Source: DASXUX01 sp036504595
Lineage (GTDB): Bacteria > Planctomycetota > SZUA-567 > H5-PLA8
Direction of reading: 5' to 3'
DNA length: 64,000 nucleotides
Assembly (NCBI GenBank): GCA_036504595.1
Contig: DASXUX010000028.1
Location: 1 to 64,000, forward strand
Position 1 is the stretch's first letter, and every line of letters starts with the position of its first letter. Below, piece after piece: positions 42,404 to 51,541 of this stretch. Position numbers and translations under genes: made by a program. Below the pieces are notes generated by a model. The model was not told the origin of the DNA, did no database searches, and saw only the letters and a list, made by a program, of their open reading frames with translations.

Positions 42404-43195
42404 TTACGTTCCCACAGCCTGAGCGGATTGAGCTTCGGCGGACGTGTCGCCGTTTTCCTCGCCCGTACCTTGGCCGGCGCCAAGCACGACGGAAATCCGC
42501 TGCGAGATGTCCGAGCGCGTCTTGTCCAGGAGGGTGTGCAGGCGTTTAGCTGCTTCGTCGAGCTTGGCCACGTGCTGCGTAACTTCTTCGCGTGTGCTGG
42601 TGACTTCACGCTCAAGAGACCCGGCTTCGGCCAGCAGCGCCTGCATGCTCCGCTCGTGCTCGGCGTTCAACGGTTCCAGCGCGCCGATGGCGGTTTCCTG
42701 CAAACGCTTGAGCTCATCTGAAATGGCAAAGCGCTCAGTGCGTTCCATCTCCACGCGGCCCAGCGCGGCATCCCGGGCGTGAACGGCTGCTTCTTCGGCC
42801 TCTTTTGTTTCCGCGAGTTTCTGCGTTAGTTCGGCAGCCCGTTTCTCGAGTTCGCGGCGGCCCGCTTGAAGTTGCTCAATTTCCTTGAATGCAGCGGACT
42901 GCGTCTGGCGCACGGCGGCAAAGCGCGAGAGGAATTCACCGAGCGTGTTTTCGAGTTTCTTGCGGGCCTCGACCGCAGCGTCCCGTTCCTGCGCCGCCAG
43001 CGCGCGATTCTGCTCGGCCAAAGCCAGCCGCGTTTCCATCTCCGCAAACTTCGCATCGGCGTCGTCGTGTTCGAGCGGCACTTGCGCCGGCGAGTCTTTG
43101 CAGGGCGCGAATTTGCCTGTGGACAGGAGGTCGAAGGCGGCGTCGAGCTCGCGATCAACCTGCTCTTCGGTCTCTGGCTTGGGGTCCGTGGCCAT
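42404..43195 (-). CDS. Coiled-coil protein, unknown function
   Basis: The product is 263 residues starting at MATDPKPETEEQ (GAGG 8 nt upstream, which favours it over the ATG 6 nt earlier). About residues 45-230 form long heptad-rich coiled coils (EMETRLALAEQNRALAAQERDA, QLAETKEAEEAA-like stretches). There is no signal peptide, membrane segment or enzyme motif. It is likely a cytoplasmic structural or scaffolding protein. The neighbouring gene encodes the STAS protein on the same strand about 180 nt downstream, so a functional link is possible but unproven. Confidence 0.6.
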   Translation of the reverse strand: MATDPKPETEEQVDRELDAAFDLLSTGKFAPCKDSPAQVPLEHDDADAKFAEMETRLALAEQNRALAAQERDAAVEARKKLENTLGEFLSRFAAVRQTQSAAFKEIEQLQAGRRELEKRAAELTQKLAETKEAEEAAVHARDAALGRVEMERTERFAISDELKRLQETAIGALEPLNAEHERSMQALLAEAGSLEREVTSTREEVTQHVAKLDEAAKRLHTLLDKTRSDISQRISVVLGAGQGTGEENGDTSAEAQSAQAVGT

Positions 43196-43225
43196 GCTCA
43201 TGTCCTCGCTCGAACAGCGTGACAA

Positions 43226-43484
43226 TTTCCGTCATCACCCGCCAATTTCAGCACTCGAAAACGCCAAATTACGTCAGTCAAGCCCCTATGATCACTGGCC
43301 TGCAACTCTTGTTCAACCTCACTCTTATGCACAATGTATACCAGCCGCGCTAAAGCCTATAACTTGCACCGACAGGTGCAAGTGAGAAGTAGCCGATTAT
43401 GCTGTGTCGGCCATGGCGTTTGAATTCTCACCTCAGCAGCGTCACTCAAAACTAAGAACTGAGAACCCAGAACCGAAACTCCAG
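43226..43484. other. Gene-free gap with a short repeat
   Basis: Nothing convincing in 43226-43430. Around 43441-43480 is an ACTCAAAACTAAGAACTGAG-type run (AGAACTGAGAACCCAGAACC) of short tandem units, adjoining the stop of the membrane zinc-ribbon gene. Confidence 0.5.
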
Positions 43485-44345
43485 CTACTTGGATACACTT
43501 TCAGAACTAGCGGGTGGCGTGAGGCCGTCTGCTTTCTTCGCCTCTTCCTCCACTATCTCCTCGAGCTCCTCGGCAGCGTCTATGCCACCGGACTCGTCGT
43601 CTTCTTCGTTGTCTTTCACCGCCGGCTTGTCCTGAAGTACTGCTTGAGGCTTCGCGCTTTCCTCAGCCTTCGCCGCAGGCTTTTCCTTCGACACGCTTTC
43701 TTTGCGCGAAGAAGGCTTCTTGGATGTGGGAACGGTGGCCTGCGCGGAATCGCAAGCGGCTGCTGCCGCCTTGCGTTTGCAGTGTAGGCGATAGAGATAG
43801 CAGACCCAGCCGCCGAATCCGAGCAGCTCACCTAAAAGCATCCCAATCAATTCCATCCAGGGCGAGCCAATCTGAATCTGGTCACCCCACGGCGTCTCGT
43901 GAACGCCCTTATGATGCTGTACCTCCGGGAACGTCAAAAGCAGAATCACAAGGACGACCGCTGGGCCGGCGACCATGAAGCCGACCATCGGAAGAATGCC
44001 GCCAGGAGTATCTTTAGGCCGTTGAGCCGCCTTCTTGCCGTTCTCGCCATCTTTCTGGCCTGAACTGCGCGCGGAGCGGCCGGCTGTGCGGCGCGGCGGT
44101 CCCTTTGCCGGTTGCTTCTCCTCCGGGTCATCAAAGTGAAAGACTTCGGCGCTGCCCTGCAGAACTTCGAACTTGGCGGCTTCCTTCTTGTCTTCTTCGC
44201 TCATGAGCTCGACCACGTTGCCGCCCAGGTAGCGGTACTCTTTATTGCACCAGGGACAGACAATCCGGTCGCCAGTCCGATGACTGGTCACGTCGAACAC
44301 CACTTGCCCGCAACTGCATGGAATCGAATGGTCGGGAGATGACAT
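43485..44345 (-). CDS. Membrane protein with N-terminal zinc ribbon
   Basis: The product is 286 residues from MSSPDHSIPC (GGGAG 7 nt upstream). The N-terminus has CSCGQVVFDV...IVCPWCNKEY, a CxC...CxxC zinc ribbon. One clear transmembrane helix lies around the middle (FMVAGPAVVLVILLLTF) and a second around LIGMLLGELLGFGGWVCYLY. The C-terminal third is an acidic, Lys/Glu-rich disordered tail (EEDDESGGIDAAEELEEIVEEEAK). The family is unrecognised. Such Zn-ribbon membrane proteins recur in planctomycete-like genomes, but the role is unknown. Confidence 0.65.
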   Translation of the reverse strand: MSSPDHSIPCSCGQVVFDVTSHRTGDRIVCPWCNKEYRYLGGNVVELMSEEDKKEAAKFEVLQGSAEVFHFDDPEEKQPAKGPPRRTAGRSARSSGQKDGENGKKAAQRPKDTPGGILPMVGFMVAGPAVVLVILLLTFPEVQHHKGVHETPWGDQIQIGSPWMELIGMLLGELLGFGGWVCYLYRLHCKRKAAAAACDSAQATVPTSKKPSSRKESVSKEKPAAKAEESAKPQAVLQDKPAVKDNEEDDESGGIDAAEELEEIVEEEAKKADGLTPPASSESVSK

Positions 44346-44436
44346 GTCAGCACTCCCGATGCCCATGCACTGCCGCTGCGTCGCTCAAAGTGAATCTGAA
44401 ATGCATCCGTAACATCCGCTTCTTCTCAATCCGCAT

Positions 44437-44468
44437 CACTCGTCACCCGTCACCCGTCACTCGTCACT
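44437..44468. repeat. CACTCGTCACC tandem repeat overlapping gatA 3' end
   Basis: Units ACTCGTC/ACCCGTC (7 bp, four to five copies) extend into the gatA coding end. The terminal residues SDE and the TGA stop of gatA lie in this repeat, so the gene end may have been remodelled by it. Confidence 0.7.
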
Positions 44469-45932
44469 TGGTCTTGCCAGATGATGTTCTGTCCGAAGCT
44501 GATACGCCAGGGCAATCTTCAGCAGACCCGCTTCGTCGAACTCCCGGCCCATTAACTGCACTCCGACCGGCAACCCCGCGCCGGTGCGGCCACACGGCAG
44601 CGAGATGCCCGGAATCGCTGCGAGATTCGCTGGCGTGGTGAAAATGTCGTTGAGGTACATCGCCAGCGGATCGTCGGTCTTCTCGCCAATTTTGAACGCC
44701 GGTGTCGGCGTCGTCGGGCAGATGAGCGCGTCCACTTTCTTGAATGCCTCGATGAAATCCCCGCGCAGCAGCGAGCGCACTTTCTGCGCCTTTAAGTAGT
44801 AGGCGTCATAGTAGCCGCTCGACAGCGCGTAGGTTCCCAGCATGATGCGCCGTTTCACTTCGGCTCCGAAACCTTCCGCTCGCGACCGCGAGTACATATC
44901 GACGAGGCCGGTTTTCTCCTTCGTGCGATAGCCATAATGCACGCCGTCGAAGCGGGCGAGGTTGGAGGATGCTTCCGCCGTCGCGATGAGGTAGTAGACC
45001 GGCACAGCGTACTCCGTGTGTGGCAGCGAAATGTCCACAATCTCCGCGCCCAGTGAGCGGTACACATCAATCGCTGCGCGTACAAGCTTCTCGACTTCAG
45101 CATCCGCGCCGCCGACGAAGTACTCCTTGGGAATTCCCAGCCGCACCCCCTTTAGACTGGCCGGCGCGTTCAGGTCCAATAGTTCCGCGGGCGTGGGCTT
45201 ATCGGCGCTGGTGGCGTCGGCAATGTCTTTGCCGCTGATGACACCTAGCAGTAGCGCCGCATCCGAGACGTTTCGCGCAAACGGGCCGATCTGGTCGAGT
45301 GAACTGGCGAACGCAACGAGCCCATAGCGCGAAACGCGGCCATAGGTCGGCTTGAGCCCCGTTACGCCGCAGAACGCCGCCGGTTGGCGGATCGATCCGC
45401 CCGTATCCGACCCCAGAGCCATTGGCACGATGCTGGCCGCAACCGCCGCCGCTGACCCTCCGGAGGAGCCGCCCGGGACGCGCTCCAGATCCCATGGGTT
45501 GCGGGTGACGGCGAACGCTGAATTCTCCGTCGAACTGCCCATGGCGAACTCGTCGAGGTTCGTCTTACCGATGGGAATGCCGCCCTCATCCAGAATGCGC
45601 TGTACCGCCGTGGCCGTGTAGGGTGGAACGTAGTTCTCCAGAATCTTCGATGAACACGTCGTACGCACGCCATTCAGGCACATGTTGTCTTTGATCGCCA
45701 CCGGCACACCGGCCAGCTTGCCGAACTTGCCGTTGGCTGCGTCCCGGTCCACGCGCTGAGCGGCGTCTATCGCCAATGGTTCGAGCAGACAGTTGAATGC
45801 CTTTAGTTTCGGATCGAGCGCCCGCGCGCGTTCCAGCGCTGCCTTGGCGATCTCAAGCGCTGAAAAACGCCGCTCGCGAATACCCGCCACGATCTCGCGG
45901 GCGCTCAGTTTCGGATAGTCAATGCCTGGCAC
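44457..45932 (-). CDS. gatA: Glutamyl-tRNA(Gln)/aspartyl-tRNA amidotransferase subunit A
   Basis: The product is 491 residues starting at a GTG (GGGAGG 8 nt upstream). It is an amidase-signature protein that releases ammonia from glutamine for tRNA-dependent Gln/Asn formation. Catalytic triad: Lys in PVAIKDN (about 79-82), cis-Ser in PGGSSGGSAAAVAA (about 154) and the nucleophile Ser in GSDTGGSIRQPA (about 177). GSSTENSAF is also conserved. Subunits GatB and GatC are not in the window, so the GatCAB operon is split here. The C-terminus runs into a short tandem repeat (44437-44468). Confidence 0.96.
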   Translation of the reverse strand: MPGIDYPKLSAREIVAGIRERRFSALEIAKAALERARALDPKLKAFNCLLEPLAIDAAQRVDRDAANGKFGKLAGVPVAIKDNMCLNGVRTTCSSKILENYVPPYTATAVQRILDEGGIPIGKTNLDEFAMGSSTENSAFAVTRNPWDLERVPGGSSGGSAAAVAASIVPMALGSDTGGSIRQPAAFCGVTGLKPTYGRVSRYGLVAFASSLDQIGPFARNVSDAALLLGVISGKDIADATSADKPTPAELLDLNAPASLKGVRLGIPKEYFVGGADAEVEKLVRAAIDVYRSLGAEIVDISLPHTEYAVPVYYLIATAEASSNLARFDGVHYGYRTKEKTGLVDMYSRSRAEGFGAEVKRRIMLGTYALSSGYYDAYYLKAQKVRSLLRGDFIEAFKKVDALICPTTPTPAFKIGEKTDDPLAMYLNDIFTTPANLAAIPGISLPCGRTGAGLPVGVQLMGREFDEAGLLKIALAYQLRTEHHLARPSDE

Positions 45933-46090
45933 AGTCGTCCTCCCGTTGATCCGAACATCGTAAAGCGCTGTTCAGCGGCGGCAAGAGCGTGCGGAGGCCG
46001 CACATCGTATTTTTCTGAAAGATTTCGCCAGCGCGTTCGTTAGCCCCTCAGGGAGCATTCTGTCGCCGCACAGACCGGGAGGGTTTTCCC

Positions 46091-46672
46091 ATGCGTTACG
46101 CGATTGCCGTCGTAGTGCTCTTGGCCCTTGCCGTAGGAGTAACGGGGCTTGTCCGTCACGCGCAGTGGCTCAAGACGAAAGGGGAAATCGAAAAGCAGGA
46201 GGCCATCAAGGAAGCCAACCTTCAGCGAGGACAGGACGTTTGGCGCAACGCCGAAAAGGCCGGGCTGCTGTATGTTCTGGGTCGCGAAACGCCGGCCCTA
46301 TTGGAAGACGACGCGAAACTCCGCGCGCGGCTGTTCGAGCCGTTCGTGAAAGACGAGCGCGTGTACAATGTGATCTTTGAGCGACGTTACAGGGACCGGC
46401 AGAGGCGCGACCAGACCGATGCGAAATACCTCTATGCCGACCGCACTCGCATAGACGTGTTGAACCTCGTCAATGAGGAACGATCCGGCGTGCGCCTGCA
46501 ATACGCCCTCGCAGATCGCAAGAACGTCAACTGCGTCTTCGCCACCAAGATCATCCCCGCTCCCGGGGATGATAACGTCAATCTCGGCGGGATGATCACC
46601 GTTCTGGTTCGCGCTGAGGAGGACAATCGCTTCCTCCTTGCGAAAAAGCCCGCCGCTATCGCCGGACGATAG
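46091..46672 (+). CDS. Membrane-anchored protein of a novel family (copy 1)
   Basis: The product is 193 residues with GGGAGGG 9 nt before the ATG. An N-terminal transmembrane helix (about 4-22) is followed by a soluble domain of about 150 residues. It is clearly paralogous to the protein at 57301-58287: both share EIEKQEAI..EAN, DDAKLR.RLF, the YNVxFxRRYxDxxxR block, KYLYxDxTRI and a C-terminal NLGGxITVxVxA. No known domain is recognised. Identity is highest in the C-terminal half, suggesting a ligand- or partner-binding module. A hairpin-type repeat lies 30 nt after the stop. Confidence 0.7.
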   Translation: MRYAIAVVVLLALAVGVTGLVRHAQWLKTKGEIEKQEAIKEANLQRGQDVWRNAEKAGLLYVLGRETPALLEDDAKLRARLFEPFVKDERVYNVIFERRYRDRQRRDQTDAKYLYADRTRIDVLNLVNEERSGVRLQYALADRKNVNCVFATKIIPAPGDDNVNLGGMITVLVRAEEDNRFLLAKKPAAIAGR

Positions 46673-46700
46673 GGTAGAAGCCGCCGGCCCGCTTGATGGT

Positions 46701-46748
46701 GCCACGGATGTGTTCGCGCCGGCTTCTTGGCGCGAACTCATCCGTGCC
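46701..46748. repeat. GCACG...CGTGC hairpin repeat, copy 1
   Basis: Stem CACGGATG + TTCGCGCC, loop GGCTTCTT, returning GGCGCGAA + CATCCGTG. It lies about 30 nt behind the upstream gene's stop. A second copy with the same loop is at 48665-48712 and an inverted relative at 58496-58542. Confidence 0.7.
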
Positions 46749-46851
46749 GGTGGAGGAATGAATGGCCTTGGCCGACTTAGTCAATCTCGTGGCGGACTCC
46801 CCCAGAATCGTGTATGCTACAAGGTAGTTGGCCGCATTGGGGGCGGGCGAT

Positions 46852-47655
46852 ATGCCTTTTATACGATTCTCTTCATTATGTTTGATTTTTGCAGCCTTCG
46901 TGAGCGCAAATGCATCCGCTGACACCGTGACGCTCGATAACGGCCAGACGTTGGAGGGCCGCGTCACGGATGATGGCAAGGTGGTGACGATTCAGCTTGC
47001 CCAGGGTGTCGTCAAAGTTCCTAAGGCGCGTGTTCGGGCCATTACGGCGAAAGTCACGCCGCTGGACGAGTACGCTCAGCGTGCGCAGGATCTGCGCGAC
47101 GCGGTCAAGAAAAACAAGCTGGAACCCCAGGCCGAAGGCGATCTTTGGTTTGATCTTGGCAAATGGGCCGACGAGCAGCAGCTTCCGCTGGCCCGCGACG
47201 AAGCGTACCGAACTGCCATCGAGAAGAATCCCGATCAGGCTGGCGCACGGGCAGCCTTGGGATATGTCCTCTACAACTCCCGCTGGTTGACCAAAGCTCA
47301 ACGGAATATCGAAATGGGCATGGTGCGCGTGGACGGCAAATGGGTTCCTCGGGAAGCGCAACAGGAAGCACGCAAGGCCAAGGAGGACCGTGAGGCTGAC
47401 GACCGCCGGCAGCAGGAACGCGGCGAGCAGAATTCGCGCGCGCGCTCCAATCCACCGCCGCGGCGATACGAAGCTCCAGCCGATCGGAAGCCTGGCGGCG
47501 AGACGGTTGAGCCGTACTCTCCGCGCTCCTCACAGCTTCCGGTTCGCAGCGGCACGACTCCGCTTTGGACCGGGCCGGTGGAGTACCCCGGTCCGATTCT
47601 GACGCCCTCCGGCACTCCCGTGAATGCCCTGCAATATGTGCCGATGAACCGCTAG
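46852..47655 (+). CDS. Exported protein with N-terminal small beta domain and TPR-like region
   Basis: The product is 267 residues from MPFIRFSSLCLIFAAF (signal peptide ends near NASADT). The N-terminal unit TVTLDNGQTLEGRVTDDG...VKVPKARVRAI is a short Sm/SH3-like barrel pattern that recurs at the start of the protein at 60608-61714 (VELIDGRHYEGTVLAQ...VQLPRSMIASM). Residues about 90-160 look like TPR-type helices (ARDEAYRTAIEKNPDQAGAR, LGYVLYNSRWLTK). The C-terminus is Arg/Glu/Pro-rich and likely disordered. The family is unknown. It is transcribed in the same direction as the universal-stress gene downstream. Confidence 0.6.
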   Translation: MPFIRFSSLCLIFAAFVSANASADTVTLDNGQTLEGRVTDDGKVVTIQLAQGVVKVPKARVRAITAKVTPLDEYAQRAQDLRDAVKKNKLEPQAEGDLWFDLGKWADEQQLPLARDEAYRTAIEKNPDQAGARAALGYVLYNSRWLTKAQRNIEMGMVRVDGKWVPREAQQEARKAKEDREADDRRQQERGEQNSRARSNPPPRRYEAPADRKPGGETVEPYSPRSSQLPVRSGTTPLWTGPVEYPGPILTPSGTPVNALQYVPMNR

Positions 47656-47664
47656 GGTTATTGG

Positions 47665-47735
47665 TCATTATAGAGACCGGCCGAGTTCGATTTGAAACCC
47701 AATGACGAATGACCAATGACCAACGACCAACGACC
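47665..47735. repeat. AATGACCAATGACCAACGACC tandem repeat
   Basis: ATTGGTCATTAT at 47660-47672 and six ATGACCA/ACGACCA heptamers at 47703-47735 flank a 30-bp non-repetitive spacer between two genes; same family as 26385-26430. Confidence 0.65.
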
Positions 47736-47752
47736 GAGAGGGGCGATACTGT

Positions 47753-48664
47753 ATGGCTAAGCATGAGCGTACCATTCTCTGTGCCATTGATCTCTCGGAT
47801 TTGTCCGCGCCGGTCCTTGCGGCGGCTGCCGAAATGGCGGAGCTCTACAGCGCGCGGCTGCTGGTCGTGCATTGCGTCGAATTGTGGGACAGCCGCTACG
47901 ACTTCATGGTTCCGGAAATCGCCGGCCGCATTGAGAAAGACGCGCGCGAGAAACTCCAGGCCGAACTGGCCCATTTGCGCAAGAGCAATGTCGTGCCTCT
48001 GGACGTGATTGTGGAGAAGGGGCCGCCGCTGCCCGTGCTGCGCAAGACGATCGTTGAGCGCCGTCCGGATTTAGTTGTCATCGGCAGCCATGGCCGGCGC
48101 GGCATTGACGCGATGGTGCTGGGCAACACTGCGGACAAGGTCCTGCGCATGTCGCCTTCATCCGTGCTGGTCGTCCGCCCGCACAAAAACCCCGATATCC
48201 AATCGATTGTCTGCGCCGTCGATTTTTCCGAATGCTCCCGCACCGCGCTCGAACACGCGCTGGAGATCGCGCAGGGCGAGGGCATCGCTTCCATCAAGGT
48301 CGCACACGTGTTCGAGGTGCCGATCGGCTACATGGAAGCCGGCATGACATACGAGAGCGCTCTGGCTAAGACCCGGGCGCACCACCAGAAAGAACTCACG
48401 GAGTTCCTCAAGCTATTCGACGGACGGCCGGTCAAGTGCGAGCCCGCTATCGAAGAAGGCCCGCCCGCCGCAACCATGGTGAAGTTTGCCGAACAATCCG
48501 GCGCCGACCTGTTGGTTATAGGCGCCCACGGACGTTCCGCGCTCACGTCGTGGCTCTTCGGCGGCGTTTCAACAAGCATCGTGCATCGCGCGACAATGCC
48601 CGTTTTGGTTGTCAAAGATCCGCGCCATTACGAATCCCTCTGGCAAGCGCTGGACAGGCTATAG
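47753..48664 (+). CDS. Universal stress protein, tandem-domain type
   Basis: The product is 303 residues with two Usp domains. Domain 1, about 5-145, opens ERTILCAIDLSDLSAPVL and closes DLVVIGSHGRRGIDAMVLGNTADKVL. Domain 2, about 152-295, opens SIVCAVDFSECSRTALEHAL and closes DLLVIGAHGRSALTSWLFGGV. The Gly-rich ends fit the ATP-binding G-x2-G-x9-G-(S/T) pattern loosely. GAGGGG precedes the ATG. Usp proteins bind nucleotides and support survival under stress; the specific trigger is unknown. A hairpin repeat begins directly after the stop. Confidence 0.92.
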   Translation: MAKHERTILCAIDLSDLSAPVLAAAAEMAELYSARLLVVHCVELWDSRYDFMVPEIAGRIEKDAREKLQAELAHLRKSNVVPLDVIVEKGPPLPVLRKTIVERRPDLVVIGSHGRRGIDAMVLGNTADKVLRMSPSSVLVVRPHKNPDIQSIVCAVDFSECSRTALEHALEIAQGEGIASIKVAHVFEVPIGYMEAGMTYESALAKTRAHHQKELTEFLKLFDGRPVKCEPAIEEGPPAATMVKFAEQSGADLLVIGAHGRSALTSWLFGGVSTSIVHRATMPVLVVKDPRHYESLWQALDRL

Positions 48665-48712
48665 GTGGCACGCACGTGACTGGCGCGGCTTCTTGCGCCG
48701 GTCTCGTGCGTG
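48665..48712. repeat. GCACG...CGTGC hairpin repeat, copy 2
   Basis: Stem GCACGCACG...GGCGC, loop GGCTTCTT, returning GCGCC...CGTGCGTGC. It starts one base after the universal-stress gene stop and could act as a transcript-end hairpin. Same family as 46701-46748. Confidence 0.7.
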
Positions 48713-48855
48713 CAGCTCGGGCGCGATCGCACGCTTGCGCTTGATTCCAAAGATGTAGCGCATAGCATCGCCGCTCCCGGGATAATGTGCGGCTGGAGTC
48801 TGGGGGCGGTCTGGCTGGAAGTGCCTTTCAACTGTTGCTGGTTTGAAGCTCGGCT

Positions 48856-50604
48856 ATGGAAATACTGAAAGGCATTCCCGTTTCCCCAGGTGTGTTCATC
48901 GGGGAAGCATTTCTGCTGCAGAGCGAAGACATTCGCATCCCGCAGCTCTATGCCGATTCAGACGGTGCGGCCCGCGAAATCCAACGTTACGAACAAGCGT
49001 CCGCCCAAGTCGCCATAGACATCGACACGATCAGCAAACAGACTGAGGAGCAGCTCGGCGGCAGCCTGGGCAGCATCCTGATGGTCCAGTCGCAATTGGT
49101 GCGCGACGAGGGCCTGCGCAAGCAGATCATCAACAAGATCACCAACGAACGTTTCACGGCGGAGCACGCCGTGGCGACCACCTTGCGGGCCATCGCCAAG
49201 CGCCTGGCTGGGGTGGGGGACCAGTTGCTCGCCCATCGCGACTCCGACATATACGACCTGCAAAAGCGGTTGCTGAAGGTTTTGCGCGGCGAGAAAGGCG
49301 AGGACCTCAGCCACCTGGAGCGTCCCGTCGCTGTGATCGCTCACGACCTGGGCCCCTCGCAAACCGCCTCCGTGGACCGCAGCAAGGTCAAAGCATTCGC
49401 CATCGATGTCGGCGGCCGCACCAGCCACACCGCGATTCTGGCGCGAGCGTTCGAGATGCCAGCCGTCGTGGGCCTGGAGTCCATCTCCACGGACGTCTCC
49501 GGCGGCGAGACGGTCATCATCGACGGAAACCGCGGCATCGTCATTCTGCGGCCGGACGAGCGCACGCTGGCGCGCTATCGCAAGCTGCAGCAGGAATTCC
49601 AAACGTTCGAACAGGCGCTGATCCGGGAAAAGGACCTGCCCGCGCGAACGCTCGATGGCCGCGAAGTCCATGTTCATGCCAACATTGAGCTTCCCGATGA
49701 AGTGCAGAGCGCGCTCGACCACGGTGCCGCCGGAATCGGATTGTTCCGCACAGAGTTCCTGTACCTGACCAGCGGCGTGATGCCCGACGAGAACACGCAC
49801 TTCGAAGCCTACCGCCGCAGTCTGATCGGCCTGAATGGAAAGCCGCTCACGGTGCGTACGCTGGATCTGGGCGCCGACAAGATTATGGCGCAGCACGCAT
49901 TTCACGAACGCAATCCGTTCCTGGGGCTGCGCTCGATCCGCGTCTCGATGAAGTACCCGGAAACCTTCCGCACGCAGGTCCGCGCGATCCTCCGCGCGTC
50001 CGCGCTCGGCAAAGTCTGCCTGATGCTGCCGATGGTCACGGCGATCGAGGAACTCCGCTGGGCCCGGCGCATCATTGAGGAAACCAAGCAGGATCTCAAG
50101 CACGAGCACCAGTCCTTCGATGACGGAATTCAGGTCGGGATCATGGTCGAGGTTCCCTCGGCGGCTTTGCAGGCTGATAGCTTTGCCAAGGAAGCGGATT
50201 TCTTCTCGATTGGAACCAACGACCTGACTCAGTACACACTGGCCGTGGACCGCGGCAACGAACTGGTCGCGAATCTGTACAGCCCGGCCAACCCCGCGGT
50301 GCTGACGCTGATCCGCAAGACGGTTCAGGCTGCCAATGACGCGAAGATTCCTGTGAGCATGTGCGGTGAAATGGCCGGCGATCCGCTGTTCGCGTCGCTC
50401 CTGGTGGGCATGGGCCTGACCGAAATTTCCGTTTCGCCGCCATCGATCCCGGAAATCAAGAAGATCATCCGCAACGGCAAATATGAACGCTGCAAGCAGA
50501 TTGCCGCGCAGGTCGCCACGTTGAGCGAAACGCGAGCGATTCTCGAATACCTCCGCGATCGCCTCGCCGAGGATCTCCCCGGCGGCGAGCGATTTTCTAG
50601 TTAG
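48856..50604 (+). CDS. ptsI: Phosphoenolpyruvate-protein phosphotransferase (PTS enzyme I)
   Basis: The product is 582 residues, standard EI length. EI takes phosphate from phosphoenolpyruvate and passes it to HPr or NPr. The phosphorylated His is in GGRTSHTAILAR (about residue 192). The PEP-binding C-terminal barrel shows GLFRTEFLYL, GADKIMAQ...NPFLGLRSIR, SIGTNDLTQYTLAVDR and the Cys-containing PVSMCGEMAGDP. The N-terminal HPr-binding helical domain (about 25-140) is intact. No HPr or EII gene lies in the window, so it may serve a regulatory PTS-Ntr branch. There is no clear ribosome-binding site before 48856. Confidence 0.95.
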   Translation: MEILKGIPVSPGVFIGEAFLLQSEDIRIPQLYADSDGAAREIQRYEQASAQVAIDIDTISKQTEEQLGGSLGSILMVQSQLVRDEGLRKQIINKITNERFTAEHAVATTLRAIAKRLAGVGDQLLAHRDSDIYDLQKRLLKVLRGEKGEDLSHLERPVAVIAHDLGPSQTASVDRSKVKAFAIDVGGRTSHTAILARAFEMPAVVGLESISTDVSGGETVIIDGNRGIVILRPDERTLARYRKLQQEFQTFEQALIREKDLPARTLDGREVHVHANIELPDEVQSALDHGAAGIGLFRTEFLYLTSGVMPDENTHFEAYRRSLIGLNGKPLTVRTLDLGADKIMAQHAFHERNPFLGLRSIRVSMKYPETFRTQVRAILRASALGKVCLMLPMVTAIEELRWARRIIEETKQDLKHEHQSFDDGIQVGIMVEVPSAALQADSFAKEADFFSIGTNDLTQYTLAVDRGNELVANLYSPANPAVLTLIRKTVQAANDAKIPVSMCGEMAGDPLFASLLVGMGLTEISVSPPSIPEIKKIIRNGKYERCKQIAAQVATLSETRAILEYLRDRLAEDLPGGERFSS

Positions 50605-50640
50605 CGGCACGTGCCTGCGAACCAGAAACCAGAAACTCCA

Positions 50641-51465
50641 CTATCTGTTCTGTATCTCGCCGATGACTGCGGAACCCTTTGCCGGCGCGCGCAGATCAGC
50701 CTCATGCAGCACCGTTCCCCAGCGGAGATGCCTGCTGCGGTTTTCGATATGGATCAGCTTCACGCGACTGCCTTCGCGCGTAAAGGCGCAGGCGCGTGTG
50801 TTTTTCATCCAGCCGCCGAGGTTGAACAGCGTCAGATCTTCCATACGCCGCACGCCGGGCCGATGCGAATGGCCCAGCACCACGCCGCGCACGCCGCCGT
50901 GCGGAGCGATCTCGCGAACCAGTTCGGCGATCCGACGCCGCACCGGCCAAGGCCACTTCAGCGGGAAGAGCAGCGCCATGGGGATCGAGCCATAGACGCG
51001 ATCGATGACGCGCCACACTTCATTGTCTCGGCGGGATCCGATCCGGAAGGTTCCGAACTTCTTAAGGTTCAGCGTGCGAATTCGCGCCGCCGCGTTGCCG
51101 GTGCCTGGCAGGCGGTGGTAGACGACGTGTCCGTGCAGGTAAAGGATGCCGTCGAGCAGTGCGAACTCCTCGCCGCTATCGACACATGCGTCATGGTTCC
51201 CGCGGAAATACATCACGGTCTTTACGCCGGACTTCTTGCACACCGCGAACAGGCGCTGCTCAAGTTCACGCGCCTGCTGCGGCTGCGTGTACCAGTGATC
51301 GATGATGTCGCCCAGCAACAGCACGCGCTCAAACCCTTCGACCAGCGGTGCGATCACCTCCGGCGCGTGAGCGTACGTCGTCACGCGCCCCAAGTGCAAA
51401 TCGGAAAGCACGACCGTTTTAAGCTGGGATGTGATCGGCTTGTGTGAGCCCGTGATGACTTTCAA
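50641..51465 (-). CDS. LpxH-like metallophosphoesterase
   Basis: The product is 274 residues if started at the TTG at 51463-51465, which has GGAG 8 nt upstream. The frame continues to 51708, but only through an inverted repeat and unlike sequence. Calcineurin-like metal motifs are complete: VVLSDLHLGR (D-x-H), LLGDIIDHW, YFRGNHDA and VLGHSHRP. In Gram-negative bacteria such proteins include UDP-2,3-diacylglucosamine pyrophosphatase (LpxH) of lipid A synthesis, but close paralogues differ in substrate, so LpxH is only a likely guess. A 24-bp-arm hairpin separates it from the lipoate ligase gene upstream on the strand. Confidence 0.8.
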   Translation of the reverse strand: MKVITGSHKPITSQLKTVVLSDLHLGRVTTYAHAPEVIAPLVEGFERVLLLGDIIDHWYTQPQQARELEQRLFAVCKKSGVKTVMYFRGNHDACVDSGEEFALLDGILYLHGHVVYHRLPGTGNAAARIRTLNLKKFGTFRIGSRRDNEVWRVIDRVYGSIPMALLFPLKWPWPVRRRIAELVREIAPHGGVRGVVLGHSHRPGVRRMEDLTLFNLGGWMKNTRACAFTREGSRVKLIHIENRSRHLRWGTVLHEADLRAPAKGSAVIGEIQNR

Positions 51466-51483
51466 TGGTGCTGCTCCGTGCCT

Positions 51484-51541
51484 GTGGCGCAATCCTCCTG
51501 GATTGCGAACTGGGGCACGCAATCCAGGAGGATTGCGCCAC
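51484..51541. repeat. Perfect 24-bp-arm inverted repeat between two minus-strand genes
   Basis: Arms at 51484-51507 (starting GTGGCGCAATCC, ending CTGGATTGCG) and 51518-51541 are exact complements around a 10-bp loop. The right arm ends one base before the lipoate ligase stop codon. Confidence 0.8.

Noticed and set aside
48958..50610. 550-residue minus-strand open frame over ptsI
   Set aside because: The plus strand carries all enzyme I motifs; the minus frame is a shadow.
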